Assembly: GCA_015232705.1 (NCBI GenBank)
Contig: JADFZD010000002.1
Coordinates: forward strand, 1-41,377
DNA from: Magnetococcales bacterium
GTDB taxonomy: Bacteria > Pseudomonadota > Magnetococcia > Magnetococcales > Magnetaquicoccaceae
Direction of reading: 5' to 3'
DNA: 41,377 bases
Shown here: in pieces, positions 34,868 through 41,377 of the stretch
Layout of the letters: the number at the start of each line of letters is the position of its first letter
Position numbering within the stretch: the stretch's first letter is position 1
The notes under the pieces: model-generated
What the model was told of the DNA's origin: nothing
The model's input: the letters and a program-made list of their open reading frames with translations, nothing else
The model's database searches: none
Program-made: the position numbers and the translations under genes

Positions 34868-35206
34868 GAGCCTGTCGCAGAATCGGGTCAAACCGTCTTA
34901 AATCTGGTAGAATGCCGTCATCGATACCCGTAGGACCAGGAGGCAGAGATGGCGGGATTTTTTCGTGAGCCGGACAGGCGTCAGATACACCTTTTGCCGG
35001 TGGACATGTTGGAGTGGGTGCCCGAAGATGATATTGCGCACCTGATTCTGGATGTCGTGGAGGGGATGGACCTGAGTCGCTTCAAAGCACGTTATCAAGT
35101 CGGAGGTGTGGGTGCTCCGGCGCTGTCTCCTGGGATGATGCTGGCGGTGCTGATCTACGGTTACAGCCATGGCTACACGTCGAGCCGGAAATTGGAACGA
35201 CTGTGA
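34868..35206 (+). pseudogene. IS1182-type transposase remnant, copy 1 (N-terminal part only)
   Basis: Starts with the end sequence GAGCCTGTCGCAGAATCGGG at 34868. A transposase frame starts at ATG 34949 (MAGFFREPDRRQIHLLPVDM) and contains EWVPEDDIAHLILDVVEGMD and LSPGMMLAVLIYGYSHGYTSS, the N-terminal DUF772-type region of IS1182/IS5-like transposases. It ends after 85 residues at a stop made by the junction with the second copy (TGA, 35204-35206). The catalytic domain is missing. Confidence 0.85.
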
Positions 35207-35400
35207 GCCTGTCGCAGAATCGGGTCAAACCGTCTTAAATCTGGTAGAGTGCCGTCATCGATACCCGTAGGACCAGGTGGCAGAGATGGCGGGATTTTTT
35301 CGTAAGCAGGCGTCAGATACACCTTTTGCCGGTGGACATGTTGGAGTGGGTGCCCGAAGATGATATTGCGCACCTGATTCTGGATGTCGTGGAGGGGATG
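35205..35400 (+). pseudogene. IS1182-type transposase remnant, copy 2, frameshifted and cut by IS66
   Basis: A second near-identical copy of the first about 200 bp of copy 1, beginning with the same GAGCCTGTCGCAGAATCGGG at 35205. ATG 35286 corresponds to ATG 34949, but five bases are missing shortly after (CGTAAGCAGGCG against CGTGAGCCGGACAGGCG), shifting the frame. It stops at 35400 where the IS66 end begins, exactly after the codons for VVEGM. The pair is a direct repeat that could recombine. Confidence 0.85.
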
Positions 35401-35487
35401 TAAGCGCCAATTCTTCCCCAGGGTTTCCGGCTGTTGCTGAATAAGGCAGCATACCCTCCAATGAAAACTTTTCTGGAGGGCAACAGT

Positions 35488-35931
35488 ATGGAAGCGAAAT
35501 CGAGGAGTAGCCGTCAGGGTCAGGCTTTTTGGTTGGGGCACATTGTGGCGTGCGAGCAGGCAGGCAAAGGGGTTGCGGCATACCTGCGAGAGCACGGGCT
35601 CAGTGAACAGAATTTTTACCGCTGGCGAAAGAAGCTGATGTTGAGCGGCGATTTGCCGGTGCAGGTTGCAGAACCGATGTTCCAGCGACTGGAGGTTTTG
35701 ACGTCTTCTGCGGTGCTGGAGGAGGAATCGTTTCCGGGTTGCAGGGCCGTCTTGACTGGTGAGCGAGCCCGAAGTCCCGATGCGGTGCAGGATATAATGA
35801 ACAATTGCCACATCCGACTGCCCAACGGGGCGACGTTGGAATTGAGCGGCTCATTATCGACCGGCTTGATCGGGCATGTGCTGCAAGTCGTCGGAGCAAT
35901 GCCGCTGATGGCGGAAAGGGTCGTACGATGA
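35488..35931 (+). CDS. tnpA: IS66 TnpA (OrfA) accessory protein
   Basis: 147 residues from ATG 35488, about nine bases after GGAGGG; an upstream ATG at 35434 is less likely. N-terminal helix-turn-helix region with EHGLSEQNFYRWRKKL, the typical IS66 OrfA/IS3-OrfA-like DNA-binding motif, and a C-terminal IRLPNGATLELSG segment shared by IS66 OrfA proteins. Its stop overlaps the tnpB start by four bases or one base depending on which ATG is used. Confidence 0.88.
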   Translation: MEAKSRSSRQGQAFWLGHIVACEQAGKGVAAYLREHGLSEQNFYRWRKKLMLSGDLPVQVAEPMFQRLEVLTSSAVLEEESFPGCRAVLTGERARSPDAVQDIMNNCHIRLPNGATLELSGSLSTGLIGHVLQVVGAMPLMAERVVR

Positions 35932-36290
35932 TGCGCCCGGCCAATGACCTGGCCGAGGTCTATTTGTGCGTGCAGCCGGTGGACTTTCGCAAGGGGATGA
36001 TGTCACTGGCGGCATTGGTGGAGCGGGAGCTTGGCTTGAATCCCTTTGAAACTCGGCTGTTCGTCTTCACCAACCGCCATCGGAACCGGGTACGCATCCT
36101 GTACTGGGAGCGTAACGGATTCTGCCTTTGGCAGAAGCGGCTGGAAAAGGAGCGGTTTCACTGGCTTCGCACGGAGGAAGATCAGTCCTTGGCAGCCATC
36201 GGCGGACAGCAACTCAACTGGCTGCTGGACGGCTATGATATCACCCGGATGAAGCCTCACAAGGAGTTGAAATATTCAATCATTTCCTAG
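35928..36290 (+). CDS. tnpB: IS66 TnpB (OrfB) accessory protein
   Basis: 120 residues, matching the usual TnpB length of about 115. Contains the family's typical VYLCVQPVDFRKGMMSLAALV, FVFTNRHRNRVRILYWERNGFCLW and KRLEKERFHW segments. TnpB is needed for transposition of IS66 elements; its exact role is unknown. ATG 35928 overlaps the tnpA stop; ATG 35931 is adjacent. Confidence 0.93.
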   Translation: MMRPANDLAEVYLCVQPVDFRKGMMSLAALVERELGLNPFETRLFVFTNRHRNRVRILYWERNGFCLWQKRLEKERFHWLRTEEDQSLAAIGGQQLNWLLDGYDITRMKPHKELKYSIIS

Positions 36291-36324
36291 CAGTTAGGTC
36301 TGTTTTTTGGTATGATTTCCGTCC

Positions 36325-37959
36325 ATGGATACCACTTCAGACCAAGCCTTTCTGCCACTTTCCGACGATCCCGTCATGCTGCGGGAGACGGTGTTGTCGC
36401 TGCAATCAGAGATCCGGGAATTGGCTCTGGCCTGGGATGAATGGCAACAGCGGACGGAGTTGTTGACAGAGCAGTTGCGTTTGCTGCGGGCCAAAATTTT
36501 CGGTCGCTCCAGCGAGAAGAGGCCATCGTTCGAGCATCCCAGCCTGTTCAACGAGGCCGAGCAGGATGCGGATGGAAAAGAGGATGAAGCAACGGACACC
36601 GACAGAGACGACTCGACAACCGGACAGGAAGCCGAAGCGACAGCCATCACGGTGTCTGGTCATACCCGGAGTCCCAAGGGACGCAAGCCGTTGTCGCCTG
36701 ACCTGCCTCGGGAAGAGGTGATCCATGACCTGCCAGCGGATCAAAAGATCTGCGGACTGGATGGGCATGAGTTGATGGAAATTGGTCGAGAGATCAGCGA
36801 GCAGTTGGAAATCGTTCCTGCCCATGTGAAAGTGCTCCAGCACATTCGGATCAAGTATGGCTGTCCGCATTGCCGTCAGGGTGTGAAAATCGCACCGCCG
36901 CCACGGCGCCCGCTGCCCAAAGCCATGGCGTCGGCGAGCATGCTGGCCTACATCGCGGTTTCCAAATATGCTGACGCCCTGCCTTTGTATCGACAAGAGG
37001 GTATTTTCAAACGATACGGGTTGGATGTGAGTCGTACGACGTTGGCCAACTGGATGATTGGATCCGGCCAGATGGTACAGCCACTGATCAACTTGATGCA
37101 GGAACGAATGCTGGAATACGGTTACATCCGGATGGACGAAACCGCGCTCCAGGTGCTTGATGAGCCGGGCAAGGCAGCCACCAGTAAGTCCTACATGTGG
37201 GTACGTGTAGGAGGATCGCCGGCTGAACGGGTCATTTTGTTCAACTACGATGCCAGCCGTGGCGGTCAGGTACCCAAGGAACTTCTGCTGGATTATCAGG
37301 GATGGTTGCAGACAGATGGCTATGATGGCTATCTGGCCATTGGCGCCCAACCTGGCGTGGAACATCTCGGGTGTTGGGCTCATGTGCGCCGCAAGTTCGT
37401 GGAGGCGGTGACCGCTGCCGGGAAGGGAGGCAAGCATTCCAAGGCCCAGCAAGGAGTTGCTTGGATCGCCAAATTATACGCCATTGAAAAACGGATCCGT
37501 GGGCGAACACCCCAGGAACGGTTCGAGGTGCGAAAACGAGAGGTGCCGCCCATTTTCAAGGATATTCGGGCGTGGATGGATGCTCTTGTACCGAGAGTGC
37601 TACCCTCTTCATTGACTGGACAGGCTCTGGGTTACATGCAAGGCCAATGGGATCGTTTGATTCGGTATATTGAGGATGGGCGTCTGGAGATCGACAACAA
37701 TGGCGCGGAAAACGCCATCCGCCCCTTCGTGGTGGGTCGGAAGAACTGGCTGTTTTCGGACACCGTTCGTGGGGCCAAGTCGTCAGCCAACCTCTACAGC
37801 CTGATCGAGACGGCCAAGGCCAATGGCTTGGAGCCTTACGCTTATCTGTGCCACGTTTTCGATCACATCCCGACGGCTCAAACCCTGGAGGATTTCGAGG
37901 CGCTTTTGCCGTGGAAGTTTACACGGAACGTGCAGCCGGAAATCAAGGCTGCCTCGTGA
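36325..37959 (+). CDS. tnpC: IS66 TnpC transposase
   Basis: 544 residues: an N-terminal coiled coil (leucine-rich, about 25-55), an acidic low-complexity spacer, a zinc-finger-like CPHCRQGVK (about residue 176), and the DDE catalytic domain. Catalytic acidic residues are likely in RMDETALQV (about 270), LQTDGYDGY (about 330) and the glutamate in IDNNGAENAIRPF (about 460). The C-terminal HVFDHIPTAQTLEDFEALLPW is typical. The frame is intact, so the element may be active. Confidence 0.93.
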   Translation: MDTTSDQAFLPLSDDPVMLRETVLSLQSEIRELALAWDEWQQRTELLTEQLRLLRAKIFGRSSEKRPSFEHPSLFNEAEQDADGKEDEATDTDRDDSTTGQEAEATAITVSGHTRSPKGRKPLSPDLPREEVIHDLPADQKICGLDGHELMEIGREISEQLEIVPAHVKVLQHIRIKYGCPHCRQGVKIAPPPRRPLPKAMASASMLAYIAVSKYADALPLYRQEGIFKRYGLDVSRTTLANWMIGSGQMVQPLINLMQERMLEYGYIRMDETALQVLDEPGKAATSKSYMWVRVGGSPAERVILFNYDASRGGQVPKELLLDYQGWLQTDGYDGYLAIGAQPGVEHLGCWAHVRRKFVEAVTAAGKGGKHSKAQQGVAWIAKLYAIEKRIRGRTPQERFEVRKREVPPIFKDIRAWMDALVPRVLPSSLTGQALGYMQGQWDRLIRYIEDGRLEIDNNGAENAIRPFVVGRKNWLFSDTVRGAKSSANLYSLIETAKANGLEPYAYLCHVFDHIPTAQTLEDFEALLPWKFTRNVQPEIKAAS

Positions 37960-37980
37960 CGTGGAGAAATGGGCGCTTAC

Positions 37981-38195
37981 TTTGAAACCGAAAGAAATCC
38001 CCTGATCGTATGATTCTGCCATCCCGTCACTTCGGCGATCTGTGCGGCGGTGGCGCCCTCCGGGCGGTGCAGCATGCTGATCACCTGATTTTGTTTGGAA
38101 TTCCCCTGGCTGCGGCGCGGTTTGGTTTCGACCTTCGGTGGTTCCATGCCGATGGCCCGGTATCTCCATCCGCACTGCGGGCCGGGAGTTGGCAA
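37981..38195 (-). pseudogene. DUF3489-type gene truncated by IS66
   Basis: On the - strand the frame reads ...SKQNQVISMLHRPEGATAAQ then IAEVTGWQNHTIRGF and ends at a stop supplied by the IS66 terminus (GTAA). DUF3489 proteins carry this helix-turn-helix-like RPEGAT...GWQ.HTVRGF pattern and normally continue with a GALKKKLGL segment, which is missing here. A TTG at 38195 or ATG at 38147 are possible starts. Loss of the 3' end together with unmatched IS66 flanks suggests a deletion at the IS border. Confidence 0.6.
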
Positions 38196-38213
38196 AAATG
38201 GCCGATCAAGGTA

Positions 38214-40445
38214 TTATTTGATTGGTTGTGTATGTCGGCAAGTCGGGTATTGACTACAGCCGAGGAATCGATTGCCGGAGTTTCCTCCCTTCTTTTCTGT
38301 CCGCTCAACCAACTGACCCTTTTGACATTTTGGGCATACGGGACCAGAGGCGGTTTTGGTTGCAGGAGCGGAAGACGAGACGTTCCCCGGTGAGTCAGTC
38401 ATGGTTGCGGAGCAGTTGGGATAGGCGGAGCACCCCCAAAACCAACCGCGTTTGCTTTTTCTTCGGACCATTGGCTTGCCACAGTCCGGGCAAGGTCGTG
38501 AAGGGTCCGGGGCCGACGCTGACTGGGCATCCGACCCTCTCGCAGATGAACGTGCTCCCCCCTTGCCGGCAAGACTGGCGGCGGGCATGGTGGGGAGGCC
38601 ATGGAACGGGTTGATTCCCATCTCCTGCCGCTTCTTCACATTGCCGATCAGCCTATGCAGCCACAACTCGGATTTGTCCAGGAACTCATCCAGGGATCTG
38701 CTGCCGTTGGCAATGTCCTCCAAGAACTGCTCCCAGACGGCTGTCGTCGCCGGATCGGTCACGCTGTGAGGCAGGGCGTCGGCCAGCGCACGGCCTGCCG
38801 GCATGCTGACAAGGTTCTTTTTTCCTTCCTTCGCCAGCAAGCCCCGATTGATCAGAGTCTCTATTATGGATGCGCGGGTCGCCTCGGTCCCGATACCCGA
38901 CGTGTCCCGTAGAATCTTGCGCAACCTGGGGTCTTCGACCCGTTTGCCTACCGACTTCATCGCCTGAATCAGGGTGCCTTCCGTATAGCGATTGGGGGGG
39001 CTGGTTTGCTTGGCGTTCAACTCCGTCTTTTCAATACTGGCATCCTCCCCTGCCAGGACATGGGGGAGGCGCTGGTCATCCTCTCCTTCCTCGGCGTCCT
39101 TTTCCTCCTTTGGCTGACCCAGCACCTGTTTCCAGCCCAGGGCCTGCTCAACACGGCCTGATGCTCGGAAGGTCTCTGAACTGACCAGGGTATTGATGAC
39201 CGTGGCGTCGTATTCATGGGGTGGAAAGAACTGCGCCAGATAGTGGCGGCGGATCATGTCGTAGACGAGGAACTCCTCCCGGCTCAAATTCGCGACATTC
39301 ACATGGGCAGCAGTCGGGATGATGGCGTGGTGGGCCGTGATCTTCTTGTCGTTCCAGGCGCTGGAGCGGGATATTGGGTTGGCGGACTGGATCAACGGGG
39401 CAATCACGGGATCACTCTTTGCAACAGCTTGAAGAATCTTTGGGGCATCCTTGAACTGCTCAGTGGGTAAATGGCGGCAGTCCGTCCGGGGATAGGTCAC
39501 GGCCTTGTGCTTTTCGTAGAGGGACTGGGCGACTTCGAGCGTCCTTTTGGCACTCATGCTCCAACGGCGGGAGGCTTCCTGCTGAAGAGTGGAGAGTTCA
39601 AGCGGCAGGGGCGGAGGATCCTTCACCCGCTTGGTCTCCGCTTTGGTGACCTTACCGATCTGCCCTTGGACCTTCTGAACAACCGCCTCGGCGACCGTTC
39701 GATCCTGGCAACGTCCTTCATCATCTGCGTGCTGTTTCGGTGGGATCCACTTGGCCTTGAATGAGCCGTAGGCCACCCGGTGGAAGGCGATGACATCAAA
39801 GAAGTCGACCGGCTTGAATTTCTCGATCAGTCGGTCACGGTCCACCACCAATTTCAACGTGGGCGTTTGGACGCGGCCTACGCTCAGCACCCCGTCATAC
39901 CCGCCCTGACGACCGACAATTGTGTAGGCGCGGGTGAGGTTCATGCCGACCAGCCAATCGGCACGGGACCGCCCCAAACCGGCCTGGTACAGGGGTTCAG
40001 TTTTCTGCCCGGGCCAAAGGGATGCGAGAGCCTTGCGGATGCTTGCATCATCGAGCGCCGAGAGCCAGAGCCGGGAGACCTTTCCCCGGTAGCCGCAGCG
40101 TTCCAGGACTTCCCGCCCAATGGTCTCACCCTCCCGGTCGGCGTCGGTGGCAAGTACCACCTCCTGCACGCCCTTCAGTAACTCCTGGATGATTTTGAAC
40201 TGCTTCCCACCCTGCCGGGTCAACTCCAGCTTCCACTCTTCAGGGACCATGGGGAGTGTGTCCAAACGCCACTGCTTCCATTCCGGTTTGTAGCGATCCG
40301 GTTCGGTCATCTCCAACAGGTGGCCGATGCACCAAGTCACGCGAACTCCGGGCCCTTCGCCATATCCCTCACGCTGTGAGGTTGCCCCGAGGACTCGGCC
40401 AATGTCACGGCCTTGAGATGGTTTTTCGCACAAATACAGAATCAT
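38214..40445 (-). CDS. topB: DNA topoisomerase III
   Basis: 743 residues, a type IA topoisomerase. TOPRIM domain at the N terminus (Glu in LCEKPSQ; ATDADREGETIG near residue 100), catalytic tyrosine about residue 318 in TYPRTDCRHLP, and the SVGRVQTPTL motif near 190. Two C-terminal zinc-ribbon units end the protein: CPDCGKPM...GCSAYPNC and CPKCQKGQ...GCSQYPTC. The enzyme relaxes and decatenates DNA through single-strand passage. The zinc-ribbon-bearing form with a short LCEKPSQGRDI start is often found on integrative elements and plasmids, and here it lies beside IS elements and a DUF3489 fragment, which supports a mobile background. ATG at 40445. Confidence 0.93.
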   Translation of the reverse strand: MILYLCEKPSQGRDIGRVLGATSQREGYGEGPGVRVTWCIGHLLEMTEPDRYKPEWKQWRLDTLPMVPEEWKLELTRQGGKQFKIIQELLKGVQEVVLATDADREGETIGREVLERCGYRGKVSRLWLSALDDASIRKALASLWPGQKTEPLYQAGLGRSRADWLVGMNLTRAYTIVGRQGGYDGVLSVGRVQTPTLKLVVDRDRLIEKFKPVDFFDVIAFHRVAYGSFKAKWIPPKQHADDEGRCQDRTVAEAVVQKVQGQIGKVTKAETKRVKDPPPLPLELSTLQQEASRRWSMSAKRTLEVAQSLYEKHKAVTYPRTDCRHLPTEQFKDAPKILQAVAKSDPVIAPLIQSANPISRSSAWNDKKITAHHAIIPTAAHVNVANLSREEFLVYDMIRRHYLAQFFPPHEYDATVINTLVSSETFRASGRVEQALGWKQVLGQPKEEKDAEEGEDDQRLPHVLAGEDASIEKTELNAKQTSPPNRYTEGTLIQAMKSVGKRVEDPRLRKILRDTSGIGTEATRASIIETLINRGLLAKEGKKNLVSMPAGRALADALPHSVTDPATTAVWEQFLEDIANGSRSLDEFLDKSELWLHRLIGNVKKRQEMGINPFHGLPTMPAASLAGKGGARSSARGSDAQSASAPDPSRPCPDCGKPMVRRKSKRGWFWGCSAYPNCSATMTDSPGNVSSSAPATKTASGPVCPKCQKGQLVERTEKKGGNSGNRFLGCSQYPTCRHTQPIK

Positions 40446-40511
40446 GGCTGTGACCGCTTGTGTTTGCCAGTGGCTGAGAGGATAGCTCGTATCCGTTAAT
40501 CCATGCCCTGA

Positions 40512-41377
40512 TTAGCAGGTGTTGCTGGAGAGGCGGCTGTACAATGCCTGCCGGGTAATGCCCAGCAGAGCAGCGGCAACGCTTTTTTTTCCATCGGCGC
40601 GGCGGAGGGCTTCGCGGATGAGCAGTTCTTCGGCCTCTTTCAGGGTGGGAAAGCTGGACGAGGAGAACTGGATGGGGGCAGCCTCCTCGCCGGAGGGGGT
40701 GGCTGGGGAAGGGTGTCCGTTGCGTCCCGGTTGCAGGATGCGGAAACAGTTCAGCGACATCACATGGCCCTGGTGGCACGAAACGGCGTCGAAGACGATG
40801 GCCTTGAGTTCCCGCACATTGCCCGGGAAGGGATAAACCGCAAGATGGTCGAACAGGGCTTGCGGCGGAGTTGGGGTGGGACGATTGAGGGCGGAGGCGG
40901 CTTCTTCCAGAAAGTGAAGGGTCAGCAGTGGGATATCCTCCTTGCGTTCCCTCAAGGGTGGAATGTGAAGTTGATGAAACGAGAGGCGATAGTAAAGATC
41001 CCGACGCAGCAATCCCTTGGCCACCAGTTCGTTGGGATCCCGATGGGTGGCAGCGACAATGCGTACATCGGTGCGTACCGGATGGTCGGCGCCCAGGGGC
41101 AGGTATTGCTTCTCCTGTAGAAAACGCAACAGCTTGACCTGGCAGGCAGGGCCGATGTCACCGATTTCGTCGAGGAAAAGAGTGCCGCCAGCCGCTTGGG
41201 CGACCAGTCCTTTTCGGTCCTGGTCCGCCCCGGTGAAAGCCCCGCGCCGATGCCCGAACAGAGTGTCGGAAAGGATATGTTCGTCGAGGCCAGCCACATT
41301 CTCAGCGATGAAGGCGCCGGTACGACCGCTGGCCTGATGGCAGGCGCGGACGAACATCTCCTTGCCCACGCCCGTTT
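40512..41377 (-). CDS. Sigma-54-dependent transcriptional activator, 3' part (runs off the window)
   Basis: About 288 residues are visible; the gene continues beyond 41377. The window edge falls in the Walker A motif (TGVGKEMF). Next come the sigma-54 contact loop GAFTGA, Walker B GGTLFLDEIGD, sensor-type arginines in LRRDLYYRLSFH and PLRERKEDIP, and sensor II PGNVREL. The C terminus is a Fis-type helix-turn-helix (REALRRADGKKSVAAALLGI then TRQALYSRL). It activates sigma-54 promoters; the N-terminal sensory or receiver domain lies outside the window, so its signal is unknown. It is 66 bp upstream of topB on the same strand. Confidence 0.92.
   Translation of the reverse strand, partial: TGVGKEMFVRACHQASGRTGAFIAENVAGLDEHILSDTLFGHRRGAFTGADQDRKGLVAQAAGGTLFLDEIGDIGPACQVKLLRFLQEKQYLPLGADHPVRTDVRIVAATHRDPNELVAKGLLRRDLYYRLSFHQLHIPPLRERKEDIPLLTLHFLEEAASALNRPTPTPPQALFDHLAVYPFPGNVRELKAIVFDAVSCHQGHVMSLNCFRILQPGRNGHPSPATPSGEEAAPIQFSSSSFPTLKEAEELLIREALRRADGKKSVAAALLGITRQALYSRLSSNTC

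Larger units (their letters stand above)
35400..37980 (+). mobile_element. IS66-family insertion sequence (tnpA, tnpB, tnpC)
   Basis: Left end GTAAGCGCCAATTCTTCC at 35400 and right end GGGCGCTTAC at 37971-37980 form the typical IS66 terminal inverted repeat beginning GTAAGCG. All three accessory and transposase genes are intact and in the usual order. The 8-bp flanks do not match (GAGGGGAT on the left, TTTGAAAC on the right), so the expected target duplication is absent. The element may be a recombination product, or one flank was deleted after insertion. Length 2581 bp. Confidence 0.88.

Noticed and set aside
1-41377. tRNA or rRNA genes, including a tRNA that could be the island integration site
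   Set aside because: I found no cloverleaf or rRNA-like sequence by eye; a covariance-model scan would settle it.

Overview
This window is part of a magnetosome gene island from a magnetotactic bacterium, joined at its right side to an insertion-sequence-rich segment. Evidence for magnetotaxis is direct: MamD, MamF, MamH, MamI, MamE, MamK, MamL, MamM, MamN, MamO, MamP, MamA, MamQ, MamB, MamS and MamT can be recognised in that order on the + strand, followed further right by MamX and MamZ. The alphaproteobacterial-type mam set, mamD and a mamF-type gene placed before mamH, a second mamF-type gene between mamK and mamL, and the lack of mamR, mamU, mamC and mms6 here best fit a Magnetococcia (Magnetococcus-like, 'Etaproteobacteria') genome; that placement is inference.

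Layout. (1) 1-17795: leader, mamD, then a compact mamAB-type operon with many 4-bp ATGA overlaps. Between mamE and mamK lies a 573-residue acidic Ala/Pro/Glu repeat protein that sits where MamJ sits in Magnetospirillum. (2) 17816-26688: seven co-oriented, mostly overlapping genes not belonging to the classical mam set: a coiled-coil protein, a small membrane-anchored protein, a large hybrid histidine kinase, a single-domain response regulator, a double STAS-like protein, a transmembrane protein with a degenerate HPt head, and a tandem CZB zinc-binding protein. They end at a strong hairpin (26750-26788). (3) 26796-28487: a feoA-like gene on the - strand, divergent from a hemerythrin-PilZ fusion, then a stand-alone CheX-like protein. 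(4) 28890-32516: a membrane-anchored ferritin-like DUF2202 protein, MamX (two magnetochrome CXXCH motifs plus a MamS-like domain) and MamZ (MFS plus ferric-reductase-like domain). (5) 32568-38200: a complete IS1380-type element with a 5-bp target duplication, an 18-bp direct-repeat array and small HTH gene, two decayed IS1182-type remnants, and a full IS66-type element. (6) 38214-41377: topoisomerase III and the 3' part of a sigma-54 activator gene, both on the - strand.

How the genes work together. MamI, MamL, MamQ and MamB are known to act in magnetosome membrane formation; MamK (filament) and the MamJ-like protein in chain alignment; MamE, MamO, MamP, MamS, MamT, MamX and MamZ in crystal nucleation and iron redox control; MamM, MamB, MamH, MamN and MamZ in ion transport; MamD and MamF on the crystal or membrane surface. 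The most novel part is the signalling block (2)-(3). It combines phosphorelay, STAS, CZB, hemerythrin, PilZ and CheX modules with an iron-uptake helper, inside the island between mamT and mamX. Both HPt-like domains I can see in it have lost the phospho-accepting histidine. I propose it as a candidate redox, metal and oxygen signalling module for magnetosome formation. That function is inference; the gene content and residues are read from the sequence.
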